Origin: Streptomyces sp. ISL-43
GTDB lineage: Bacteria; Actinomycetota; Actinomycetes; Streptomycetales; Streptomycetaceae
Reading direction: 5' to 3'
NCBI RefSeq assembly: GCF_018614195.1
Contig: NZ_JAGGOT010000001.1
Location: 62,001 to 126,000 of the forward strand
Length of the DNA stretch: 64,000 nucleotides
Within the stretch, counting starts at the first letter, position 1; the number at the start of each line of letters is the position of its first letter. A model generated the notes under the pieces. That model was given only the letters and a program-made list of their open reading frames with translations, did not search any database and was not told where the DNA came from. Below, one piece after another: positions 57,671 to 64,000 of the stretch. A program made the translations under genes and the position numbers.

Positions 57671-57724
57671 TTGGAAAGCGTGTTGGGGGCAACCCCTCAC
57701 GAGTTCGAATCTCGTATCCTCCGC
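57671..57724. repeat. att repeat, middle copy
   Basis: 54 bases identical to the tRNA-Ser 3' part (34083-34136). Acts as right end of cassette 1 and left end of cassette 2. Not a complete tRNA. Confidence 0.92.
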
Positions 57725-57745
57725 CAGTGCCTCACCGGGCACTTG

Positions 57746-57777
57746 AAGGCCCCGACCGGGAAACCGGCCGGGGCCTT
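57746..57777 (+). terminator. Hairpin behind middle att copy
   Basis: AAGGCCCCGACCGG/CCGGCCGGGGCCTT around GAAA, one mismatch. Same sequence as at 59899-59930. Confidence 0.8.
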
Positions 57778-57788
57778 CTGCGTTCCAT

Positions 57789-57805
57789 GGTTGCAGTTTC
57801 GGTTG
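57789..57805. repeat. Island end motif (left, cassette 2)
   Basis: GGTTGCAGTTTCGGTTG, a variant of the 34200 motif, 65 bases after the att copy. Confidence 0.55.
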
Positions 57806-58008
57806 GATTCATATCAGATATTTCATCCATTTCGCCTAGATGCGTGCTGATCGCTGGGTCAGTACGCCACCCGACCAGACTCCCGGCGTAAGCACCCGGC
57901 ACCTCCCCAGCCCGCGGGAGCATCAGGGAGAGCTGATCCGCTCCGGATCCCCCGCGAGACCGCCGCAGCGGGACAATGGGAGTCGCAGGGCCGAGCCCGG
58001 AGGCCGCC

Positions 58009-58608
58009 ATGTGTCCTCAGTCACCGCCACGGTGGGGGCCCGTCCCGGCGCGCCCGCCGGACGGTCGCAGCTGGTTCGCCCGGCATCCGCTGCTGACGGT
58101 GCTGCTCGCCATCACCGCCGCGCTTCTGGCCTTCGGGATCGCCGGATCGCTAACCAGTAGGCAGTCGGCCGTCCCGCCAGGCAGGGCGGTCACGGATTCC
58201 GGGCATCTGCCCGGAATGGGCGAGCCGGCCCGGGACGGGAAGTTCGAGTTCACGGTCACCAGGCTCCAGCCCGGGGTGAGCAATATCGGGGGTCCGTACG
58301 GTCGGGATGCGCAAGGCCAGTTCTTCCTCGTCCACATGACCGTGAGGAACATCGGGGACAGGGCTCAGACCTTCGACGGCTCCGACCAGAAGCTCATCGA
58401 CCGCAACAGCAGCAAGTACAGCGCGGACACCGCCGCAGCGCTCTACCTCGACAAAAGCGAGTCGTTCCTCAACCAGATCAACCCCGGCAACACTGTCGAC
58501 GGCATCGTCGTCTTCGACATCCCGAAGACCGCGGCCCCCGTGCGGATCGAGTTGCACGACTCGCTGTTCAGCGGCGGTACCACGATCGATCTGACCGTCC
58601 GACGCTGA
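58009..58608 (+). CDS. Membrane-anchored DUF4352 protein
   Basis: Protein of 199 residues. A Pro-rich cytoplasmic start is followed by one helix (about 27-46, LLTVLLAITAALLAFGIAG) and an extracytoplasmic immunoglobulin-like DUF4352 domain (GKFEFTVTRLQPG, FFLVHMTVRNIGDRAQTF, GNTVDGIVVFDIPK). ATG 58009 follows GGAGG. The family is common on actinobacterial mobile elements and plasmids; function unknown. Confidence 0.82.
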   Translation: MCPQSPPRWGPVPARPPDGRSWFARHPLLTVLLAITAALLAFGIAGSLTSRQSAVPPGRAVTDSGHLPGMGEPARDGKFEFTVTRLQPGVSNIGGPYGRDAQGQFFLVHMTVRNIGDRAQTFDGSDQKLIDRNSSKYSADTAAALYLDKSESFLNQINPGNTVDGIVVFDIPKTAAPVRIELHDSLFSGGTTIDLTVRR

Positions 58609-58703
58609 CGCACGCCTCGCCTACCGGACTCGGCGGCCTCCAGAAGCGCCGCCCAGACGACGCGGTGGCCCGTGCGGGGCAGGTGCGAAGTCCGCCCGCT
58701 GCC

Positions 58704-59129
58704 TCACGTGCCGTCTGTCCAGTACCGCTGAAGACGGGCCACGGCATCATCCTTGGTCAGCGCGGAGACCGCCTCTTCCGAGAGACCGACACGGTGGATC
58801 AGCAGATAGACCAGTTCCGCCGGCAGTGATTCCTTCGGCGCTGGCGGTGCCCCCCGATCGGGGAGCCTGCCGTCGATCACGCAGTCCCAGAACTCATTCT
58901 CGGTGACAACCAGCTGGTCGCGAAGGATGTGGCTCCACATCGCGGCACCGTAGACCGTGCGATCAACCGGGTGTGAGATGCGGGTCCGCAGGATCCGTCC
59001 GTCGTGCAGGGTCAGCTCGTAGGTGACGTGATGCGTACCTGTACGCCCACGAGCATCCCGTACCCGCTCCCACCCCTCGACGACACAGAATCGGTCATGA
59101 CGCTCACGATCTGGCTGCGGTCGACTCAC
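58704..59129 (-). CDS. Type II toxin candidate (translational-repressor family)
   Basis: Protein of 141 residues resembling actinobacterial proteins annotated as cytotoxic translational repressor of toxin-antitoxin systems: basic, beta-rich N-terminal part (FCVVEGWERVRDARGRTGTH, ILRTRISHPVDRT) and a helical tail. GTG 59129 overlaps the antitoxin stop by four bases. Toxicity is inferred from the pairing. Confidence 0.65.
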   Translation of the reverse strand: MSRPQPDRERHDRFCVVEGWERVRDARGRTGTHHVTYELTLHDGRILRTRISHPVDRTVYGAAMWSHILRDQLVVTENEFWDCVIDGRLPDRGAPPAPKESLPAELVYLLIHRVGLSEEAVSALTKDDAVARLQRYWTDGT

Positions 59130-59542
59130 CGCTGCGCTCCCACCAGCCAGTCCGCCAGCTGACGGTCGTCACTCAAAGCGATCAGCTGCACCAGACCCCA
59201 GCTGTCCTGGTGATTTGGAGCCAACCGCAGCCGCTCCTGCCAGTCATCGGCGTACTCCCGCAGAGCGTCGACCATCTCGTTCACAGCCTCGTCGAAGCCG
59301 GATCCGTCAGCCGCTATGGGTAGCCCCGGGATGAAGATCGACCACCCGCCCGCTTCCGCAACGACCTCCGCCTTGGAAGGGCACACCGCGGACAGGTATC
59401 GGCGCAGTCGCTCGACATCTACGACCGCAGCGCACCCGGCCGCACGACGCACGGTCGCGACCCGCCCCTCACCTGCGGCGTCGAGCAGCTCTTTCAGGTG
59501 CGTACGCGCTTCGGTGTAGCTCTCGTAGTGCACGGCGGACAT
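59126..59542 (-). CDS. Phd/YefM-type antitoxin-like protein
   Basis: Protein of 138 residues. The first about 55 residues have the Phd/YefM DNA-binding layout (YTEARTHLKELLDAAGEGRV, then VVDVERLRRYL); the rest is acidic and likely wraps the toxin. ATG 59542 follows AAGGAGG. Upstream AAGTAC repeats are its probable operator. Confidence 0.75.
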   Translation of the reverse strand: MSAVHYESYTEARTHLKELLDAAGEGRVATVRRAAGCAAVVDVERLRRYLSAVCPSKAEVVAEAGGWSIFIPGLPIAADGSGFDEAVNEMVDALREYADDWQERLRLAPNHQDSWGLVQLIALSDDRQLADWLVGAQR

Positions 59543-59588
59543 GGCGACCTCCTTTGGACTCCAGGGAACCAGAGTGCTCCTCCCTCAT

Positions 59589-59614
59589 AAGTACGTCAAG
59601 TACGTGAAGTACTT
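59589..59614. promoter_or_regulatory. Triple AAGTAC operator of the toxin-antitoxin operon
   Basis: AAGTAC at 59589, 59598 and 59607, strictly 9-bp period, the last extended to the palindrome AAGTACTT. It lies 47 bases upstream of the antitoxin start, typical for autoregulation. Confidence 0.65.
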
Positions 59615-59708
59615 ATTTCTTCTGGCTTACGCCTATGGGCGCGATCGGGGCAGACCTCGCGTGATCCGTTCCGCTCTGGCCCGCCTCCCGCCAAGGACAC
59701 GAAGCGGT

Positions 59709-59726
59709 GGTTGCAGTTCTGGTTGC
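59709..59726. repeat. Island end motif (right, cassette 2)
   Basis: GGTTGCAGTTCTGGTTGC, identical to 34200 and 57556, starting 116 bases before the att copy at 59825. Confidence 0.6.
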
Positions 59727-59824
59727 GTTCAGCTCCGCTCATGCCCGGTCGGAGCGCCATCCAGATAACCCTCCGCCGCAGGTCAGGACGTCCTTGGACC
59801 CCGCCGGATGGCCACACGAACATG

Positions 59825-59877
59825 TGGAAAGCGTGTTGGGGGCAACCCCTCACGAGTTCGAATCTCGTATCCTCCGC
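59825..59877. repeat. att repeat, right copy
   Basis: 53 bases identical to the end of tRNA-Ser. The 70 bases after it match those after the middle copy, including the hairpin at 59899-59930. Confidence 0.92.
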
Positions 59878-59898
59878 CAGTGCCTCACCGGGCACTTG

Positions 59899-59930
59899 AA
59901 GGCCCCGACCGGGAAACCGGCCGGGGCCTT
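59899..59930 (+). terminator. Hairpin behind right att copy
   Basis: Same sequence as 57746-57777. Confidence 0.8.
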
Positions 59931-59941
59931 CTGCGTTCCAT

Positions 59942-59959
59942 GGCCTCAGTTCGAGTCTC
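59942..59959. repeat. Island end motif variant (left, cassette 3)
   Basis: GGCCTCAGTTCGAGTCTC, 65 bases after the att copy, 14 of 18 bases equal to the motif at 62044. Confidence 0.45.
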
Positions 59960-59970
59960 GCTTATTTGCC

Positions 59971-60438
59971 TCATAACCGGACACTTCCCCGCGTTCCAGC
60001 CTCGATGGCCCATCCCTCGTACTCCCAAGGGTTCAGCAGGAGTGCGCCTGATCGCGCCAGATGCTTGATGTTGCGGCTCACCAACGTCCAGCCGTTCGCC
60101 AGGGCAGTGGCGGCGATCAACGCATCGGGTGGATCGATGCTGGTTCCGGCACTCTTGAGCCTCCGGTGAAGAGCGAGGTATGCGAGTGCCTCCCGCTCGC
60201 CGACTGCGGCGATCCGGTCGCGGTACTGATCACGGATGTCCGTGAGCGCCCGCTCGAAAGCGGTACGCCGCACTGGATCAGGTGTTCCCTCAATGCCTGC
60301 TTCGATCTCCGCGACCGTGATGACGCTCAGGTAGAGGGCAGGGGACGGAACCGAGCGAGCCCAGGCGACGAAGGCCGGGGCGGGCTTCGGCCGGGTGGTG
60401 ATCTCGGCGACCACATTGGTGTCGAGTGGATAGATCAC
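59971..60438 (-). CDS. PIN-domain toxin (VapC-like)
   Basis: Ribonuclease-type toxin of 155 residues. PIN acidic residues: Asp6 (YPLDTNVVAEI), Glu in VAEIEAGI, Asp in PPDALIAATALANGWTLVSR, and a final Asn/Asp-like position. GTG 60438 overlaps the antitoxin stop by four bases. Substrate RNA unknown. Confidence 0.9.
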   Translation of the reverse strand: MIYPLDTNVVAEITTRPKPAPAFVAWARSVPSPALYLSVITVAEIEAGIEGTPDPVRRTAFERALTDIRDQYRDRIAAVGEREALAYLALHRRLKSAGTSIDPPDALIAATALANGWTLVSRNIKHLARSGALLLNPWEYEGWAIEAGTRGSVRL

Positions 60439-60722
60439 TCGCCGTCCGCCGCATCGTCGTAGGACCGCTGCCCGAACTCCAGACCCTCGAACGGGGCCGC
60501 CGTAAGCCGCTCAAGGAATCCGTCGCTGCCCAGGGTCGCCCAGCGGTGAAGCATGTCAGGCAAGGCATCGATGTCGGTGTCGGCCAGCTCGGCATCGAAG
60601 TGCCCAAGCTGGTGCTCGGGCAGAGACTCCCGGATCTCCCGGATCGTCCGTAGGGGATGGGACTGAGGATGGGACTCCTCGGGTCTGCGCGGCGGGAGCG
60701 GCAGATTCGGGGCAGTGCTCAT
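60435..60722 (-). CDS. Antitoxin of the PIN toxin
   Basis: Acidic protein of 95 residues, ATG 60722 behind GGAGGAG. No clear DNA-binding fold; proline-rich start, then DALPDMLHRWATLGSDGFLE. Assigned as antitoxin by position and the GTGA overlap with the PIN gene. Confidence 0.65.
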   Translation of the reverse strand: MSTAPNLPLPPRRPEESHPQSHPLRTIREIRESLPEHQLGHFDAELADTDIDALPDMLHRWATLGSDGFLERLTAAPFEGLEFGQRSYDDAADGE

Positions 60723-60738
60723 GATCGGCTCCTCCACG

Positions 60739-61037
60739 CTGTGGTCACGGGCTCATGCCTCAATACCACCCTAGGCCGGGCGGCCCTGGAGAGGGCCGGA
60801 AACAACCCGAATCCGAGCTTTGACGGGACCCATCCGCCGAGTCGCCGCCGGCTGTGTCCGGCAGCCGCCGTCTGCCGACGACAGCGATGCCCCTTTCGTT
60901 GGAACCAGCTGAACGAAGCTGCCGGGCTGGACACAATGGGGAGCGCCGCCCTGTAGCCGGTTCGTGACACGTAGCGTGCACCGCGTCATTGGCACATGAC
61001 GAAGATCAGCTGTCGTCCCCTCCACCGAAGGTAGCGA
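60739..61037. other. Intergenic region, nothing recognised
   Basis: About 300 bases between the divergent antitoxin and RDF-like genes. Frames on the minus strand of up to 84 codons lack coding signs. Confidence 0.35.
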
Positions 61038-61997
61038 ATGACGCAGAGCTCAGCCGTCAGAGCCGGACGCTTCCACATGGGGCGTTTGTCCGAGGGGCGG
61101 CCCCAGGCCCTGGATGCCTGGCGTGTCACCACCGACGATGCCGATGTGGCCGCCCGTGTCGCCGGCTTCCTGGGTGGTGAACCTCAACCGAACGAAGGGG
61201 GAGGAGGTGGCCTTGGCTACGAAGTGCTGACGAGCCGCGAGAGCGTACGCGTTCTCCTGGACGGACCTGACGCGGTGGCGGCTCATATGGTCCTCCGGGG
61301 TAGTACGGGCATCATCCACGAGTGCGACGGCGTGGAGTTCCTGTCACCGGTAGAGAAGAAGGGCCAGCCCTGCGGCTGCCCTCCACTCCTTGAGGACAGG
61401 AAGCTCGCGGCCAGAGACGGGCGTGGCCCAATGCCCTCCGTCGACATCACCTTCCGGATCGCAGCAGCACCAGTGCTCGGCGCGTTCCACTTCATGACGG
61501 GCTCGTGGCAGCTTGCCGCGCAGCTCTCCGTCCTGACGGACGCGCTGGAACGTGTCGACGGCCCGGCCGTCTGCGACCTCACCATGGAGCTCGTCGTCTA
61601 CACGACCAAGACGGGCAGAAGCGTCGGCTGTCGAAAGCCGGTGGTCACGGTGCTCGGCAGCTCCGACACCGTTGCGCCCGAACCCCCGCCGACGGCCGAG
61701 CCCACGCCTGCTCCAGCACGATCCGCACCCCGCCGCAAGGGCAGGCCGGTCCCTGAGCCCACCACCGCGTCCACGCCAGAGTCGAGCCACTCGGTCAGCG
61801 TGGATGCCGTTCTGCTCCGCCATGCCGCCCAGGTGCTGGGCACCGGCGACCACCAGGAAACCGTCATCGCCGCCCTGTCCGAGATCGTGGCAGGACGGCA
61901 GCAGACCACGGAGCTTGCCCGGCTGCGAGAGCATGTCGGACGCATCGCCGCCATCGCGGGGCAAGCGCTCCAAGGCCGGAATTCCTCACTCACCTGA
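61038..61997 (+). CDS. Recombination-directionality-factor-like protein with VapB-like tail
   Basis: Protein of 319 residues. The first about 220 residues resemble Gp3/Gp37-like recombination directionality factors: WRVTTDDADVAARVAGFLGG, GYEVLTSRESVRVLLDGPD, and a Cys-rich HECDG...GQPCGCPP segment, then FRIAAAPVLGAFHFMTGSWQ. After a Pro/Thr-rich linker (about 220-255), residues 258-319 look like a VapB-type ribbon-helix-helix region (LRHAAQVLGTGDHQETVIAA LSEIVA). RDFs turn serine integrases toward excision. No integrase is adjacent, so it may act in trans or be a leftover. Family call is from motif memory. Confidence 0.55.
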   Translation: MTQSSAVRAGRFHMGRLSEGRPQALDAWRVTTDDADVAARVAGFLGGEPQPNEGGGGGLGYEVLTSRESVRVLLDGPDAVAAHMVLRGSTGIIHECDGVEFLSPVEKKGQPCGCPPLLEDRKLAARDGRGPMPSVDITFRIAAAPVLGAFHFMTGSWQLAAQLSVLTDALERVDGPAVCDLTMELVVYTTKTGRSVGCRKPVVTVLGSSDTVAPEPPPTAEPTPAPARSAPRRKGRPVPEPTTASTPESSHSVSVDAVLLRHAAQVLGTGDHQETVIAALSEIVAGRQQTTELARLREHVGRIAAIAGQALQGRNSSLT

Positions 61998-62317
61998 CCG
62001 GCTCCGACCGTCTCGCAGTGATCACCGGCAGCCGGGGCAGGCTGGTCTCAGTCCTGGTCTCATTCACCTCCGTCCGAGACTGTTCGGACGGGTCTGGACC
62101 GAACGCTCCGCCGCAGGCCAGGCGGTCTCACTTATCTCCGACAGTCATCACATCTCGGGCGGCATGTCGAGACCGTCGGCAATCTGCCCGTCAGTAGCTC
62201 ACCCTCGGGTGAACCCGTCCGTACGGCACCTGCGGACCGATGGAATGCGCAATCCTTGGTCCCGGTGCGGGCCGGATCTGGCCCTCTTGTACGTTCCCGG
62301 CCGGGCGAGGTGCTGTC
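61998..62317. other. Island-chromosome junction region
   Basis: About 320 bases without gene. Contains the end motif variant at 62044 and sequence similar to the pre-att flanks of the other cassettes up to about 62150, then presumably chromosome and the promoter of the next gene. Confidence 0.45.
62044..62061. repeat. Island end motif variant (right, cassette 3)
   Basis: GGTCTCAGTCCTGGTCTC: same 12-bp-period architecture, with GGTCTC in place of GGTTGC. The following 100 bases (CTCCGTCCG, then GCTCCGCCGCAGG) resemble those after 57556 and 59709. Confidence 0.5.
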
Positions 62318-64000
62318 ATGACGTCCCGATCCACACTGACCGCCTGGCTGGCCAGTCTCGACGGCGCGCGGCTGGCACGCGTCATCGTGGCGCGGAAGGA
62401 CGCTGTGGCCTCTCCGGAGCCCCGCTCGATGGGGGAAGTGGCGGAACGCCTTCAGCGGCCGGGGTCGGTGGCGCTCGCTCTGCCGCAGCTCCCGCTGCCG
62501 TGCGTGCAGGTAGCCGAAACGCTGGCCGCCTTGGGGACGTTGTCGCGCGGCGCCCTGGCGAGGGCCCTGGGAGCGACGGCGCCCGCTGCCGCCCGGGAAC
62601 TCGACGTCGTATTGGAGGCTCTGGCCGATCACGCGCTGGTCTGGCCGGACGGTGACGGAGATCTCCACATGGCCGCGCCGTTGCGGCACGCATGGGACGC
62701 CCCCCTGGGGCTGGACGCTCCGCTGGAGAAGCTGCTGGAAGGCGTGACCTCCGAGGAGCTGCGCGGCATGCTCGTGGCACTGGGCATCAAGCCAGTCGGC
62801 ACCAGGCAGCAGCGCGCGGCCGCTGTCCTGGAACACCACGGAGATCCGGAGCGCGTGGCCTCCCTGATCGTGAAGGCCCCTTCTGCCGCCCGGGAGCTGC
62901 TTCAGCGACGAGCGAAGTCAGTGTCGCCGCAGACGGAGTTCATCGTGTTCGGGGCTCCCGAGGCCGATTCCCTGCCGGGCGCGCGATGGGCCCTGGACCG
63001 GGGCTTCCTTGTCCGCGATCGCCACGGATATGGGAGGGACCTCATGCCCGCCGAGGTGGCGCTGGCGTTGCGCGGGCCCGACTGGCATGCCCCGTTCGAA
63101 CCCGTACCGCCCGCCACGGAATTGGTGTCCGTCACCGCTGTGGAGGTGAACCGAGAGGCAGCAGCGGCAGCCACGGCCTTCGCGGCCCACGCCGCCTCGG
63201 TCCTGTCGGTCTGCTCGGCGGCTCCACCGGCCCGGCTGAAGTCCGGTGGGATCGGCGCGCGTGAACTGGGCCGGACCGGCAAGGCGGCACATGCCGTTGA
63301 CGTGGTGGTGCGCATCGCCTTGGAGAGCGCGTACTCGGTCGGACTGCTGGCCGCGGACGGCCACCGCATCACGCCCACCAAGGCGTACGACGCCTGGGCG
63401 GCGCAGGAACCCGCGGCCCAGTTCGCCGTGCTGCTCCAGGCATGGTGGAACCTGCCGCTCACCCCGTCCCAGGCCCGTGACGCGGACGACAAGGCGCTCC
63501 CCGCCCTGGCCGGAGCAGCTCCCTGCGACGGCTGCCTGCAGGCTCGAGGTGGGCTCCTCACCGCCGCGGCACGGCTCCCGGAGGGGCTGGGCGTGCAGGT
63601 CGCCACGGATCTGGGCCCGCTCGTGGCATGGCACCGCCCACTCGCCCACCCGTCATTCCAGGATGAGACACCATTCGCCACCGCGGTCCGCGAGGCCGAG
63701 CTGTTGGGCGTCATCGCCCGAGGCTCCATTTCCCCGCTCGGTGCGGCTCTGCTGGCCGGTGACGCCGAGGAACTGGCCGCCGCGTGCCGGCGACTGCTGC
63801 CCGAGGCCACCGGCACAGCCCGGCTCGGCGGCGACCTCACGGCCGTCGTCAGCGGCACGCCCGCGGCACGCCTCGCCGATCTCCTGGACGCGACCGCGGA
63901 CCGGGAGACCAGCGGGACGGCCTCGGTATGGCGGTTCAGCGCCAACAGCATCCGACGGGCCCTGGACACCGGCCGCACTCCGGACGAGGTCTCGGCCGAA
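62318..64000 (+). CDS. Helicase-associated (XPB-like C-terminal) domain protein, partial
   Basis: Open frame of 561 codons from ATG 62318 (GAGG upstream) that runs off the right edge without a stop. Start MTSRSTLTAWLASLDGARLA; a LEGVTSEELRGMLVALGIKP segment of SAP-like character near residue 150; near the end ARLGGDLTAVVSGTPAARLA and RFSANSIRRALDTGRTPDEV, the signature of the Helicase_C_3 (XPB/Ssl2-like) domain found in large actinobacterial proteins of 700-850 residues. DNA-repair-related function is suggested by the domain name only. Probably core chromosome beyond the island. Confidence 0.85.
   Translation, partial: MTSRSTLTAWLASLDGARLARVIVARKDAVASPEPRSMGEVAERLQRPGSVALALPQLPLPCVQVAETLAALGTLSRGALARALGATAPAAARELDVVLEALADHALVWPDGDGDLHMAAPLRHAWDAPLGLDAPLEKLLEGVTSEELRGMLVALGIKPVGTRQQRAAAVLEHHGDPERVASLIVKAPSAARELLQRRAKSVSPQTEFIVFGAPEADSLPGARWALDRGFLVRDRHGYGRDLMPAEVALALRGPDWHAPFEPVPPATELVSVTAVEVNREAAAAATAFAAHAASVLSVCSAAPPARLKSGGIGARELGRTGKAAHAVDVVVRIALESAYSVGLLAADGHRITPTKAYDAWAAQEPAAQFAVLLQAWWNLPLTPSQARDADDKALPALAGAAPCDGCLQARGGLLTAAARLPEGLGVQVATDLGPLVAWHRPLAHPSFQDETPFATAVREAELLGVIARGSISPLGAALLAGDAEELAAACRRLLPEATGTARLGGDLTAVVSGTPAARLADLLDATADRETSGTASVWRFSANSIRRALDTGRTPDEVSAE

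Larger units (their letters stand above)
57725..59824. mobile_element. Integrated cassette 2
   Basis: 2.1-kb segment between two att copies, with the same end motifs at the same distances as cassette 1. Carries a DUF4352 protein and a toxin-antitoxin pair; no integrase. Confidence 0.75.
59878..62155. mobile_element. Probable third, divergent cassette
   Basis: Bounded left by the third att copy and the motif at 59942, right by the related motif at 62044, but no att copy is found at the expected place (about 62159). Carries a PIN toxin-antitoxin pair and a recombination-directionality-factor-like gene. The right limit is an estimate. Confidence 0.5.

Noticed and set aside
57671..57724. A second tRNA-Ser gene
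   Set aside because: Only the 3' half is present; there is no acceptor 5' strand or D arm. It is an att copy. The same holds for 59825-59877.

Overview
The window is chromosomal DNA of a Streptomyces or very close relative. Base composition is very GC-rich, many genes start with GTG, and neighbouring genes overlap by four bases. It carries the Streptomyces markers BldC, an Lsr2-type xenogeneic silencer, a mycothiol-type isomerase-family protein and DUF3073. The core gene order (hrpA, bldC, vdh, purM, purF, purL-purQ-purS, Lsr2-like, purC, purD, dnaX, 4.5S RNA, tRNA-Ser) fits what I recall of the S. coelicolor chromosome; this synteny is from memory, not a search.

Positions 1-34,135 are core chromosome. 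In order they hold: a DEAD-box RNA helicase (runs off the left end), a Pro/Gly-rich lipoprotein, a CrcB/Fluc fluoride channel pair, a minimal zincin, a tRNA Glu-Asp-Phe cluster, a CcdA/DsbA-type redox pair, HrpA, BldC, valine dehydrogenase and DUF3073. Then come the de novo purine genes (purM, F, L, Q, S, C, D), interleaved with envelope proteins, an Lsr2 paralogue, three Gly tRNAs around a two-component system, a catalytically dead M48-like membrane protein, and dnaX with the SRP RNA.

Positions 34,083-about 62,155 are a composite genomic island at the 3' end of tRNA-Ser(GGA). The last 53-54 bases of the tRNA recur at 57,671 and 59,825, so at least two cassettes were added in tandem. Each junction has the same layout: att, a hairpin, then a two-repeat motif 64-65 nt inside, with the matching motif 115 nt before the next att. 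A third, more divergent cassette can be traced to about 62,155 by that motif alone. No intact integrase is present. Two relics of one tyrosine recombinase, at 39.0 and 57.3 kb, share a 27-bp near-perfect direct repeat and flank about 18 kb of cargo.

The cargo has two parts. The left part holds a frameshifted CoiA-like nuclease, a SpoIIE-type phosphatase, and an operon of ATP-grasp enzyme, nucleotidyltransferase, cysteinyl-tRNA synthetase paralogue and a 67-residue protein. In that operon the nucleotidyltransferase is frameshifted and the synthetase has an in-frame TGA directly after its zinc-ligand cysteine. The right part (43.2-55.8 kb, all minus strand) is a complete-looking azole- and dehydroamino-acid-forming RiPP locus related to thiopeptide and goadsporin systems. 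It encodes an ABC exporter, YcaO, a ThiF-like partner, two SagB-type dehydrogenases, four paralogous precursor peptides, a PqqD-M50 fusion, a split LanB (glutamylation and elimination proteins) and a small membrane protein. A LysR regulator lies upstream. No second TIGR03891-type protein that could serve as a dedicated pyridine synthase is visible.

The later cassettes carry a DUF4352 protein, two toxin-antitoxin pairs and a recombination-directionality-factor-like protein. Chromosomal sequence resumes with a helicase-associated-domain gene that runs off the right end.
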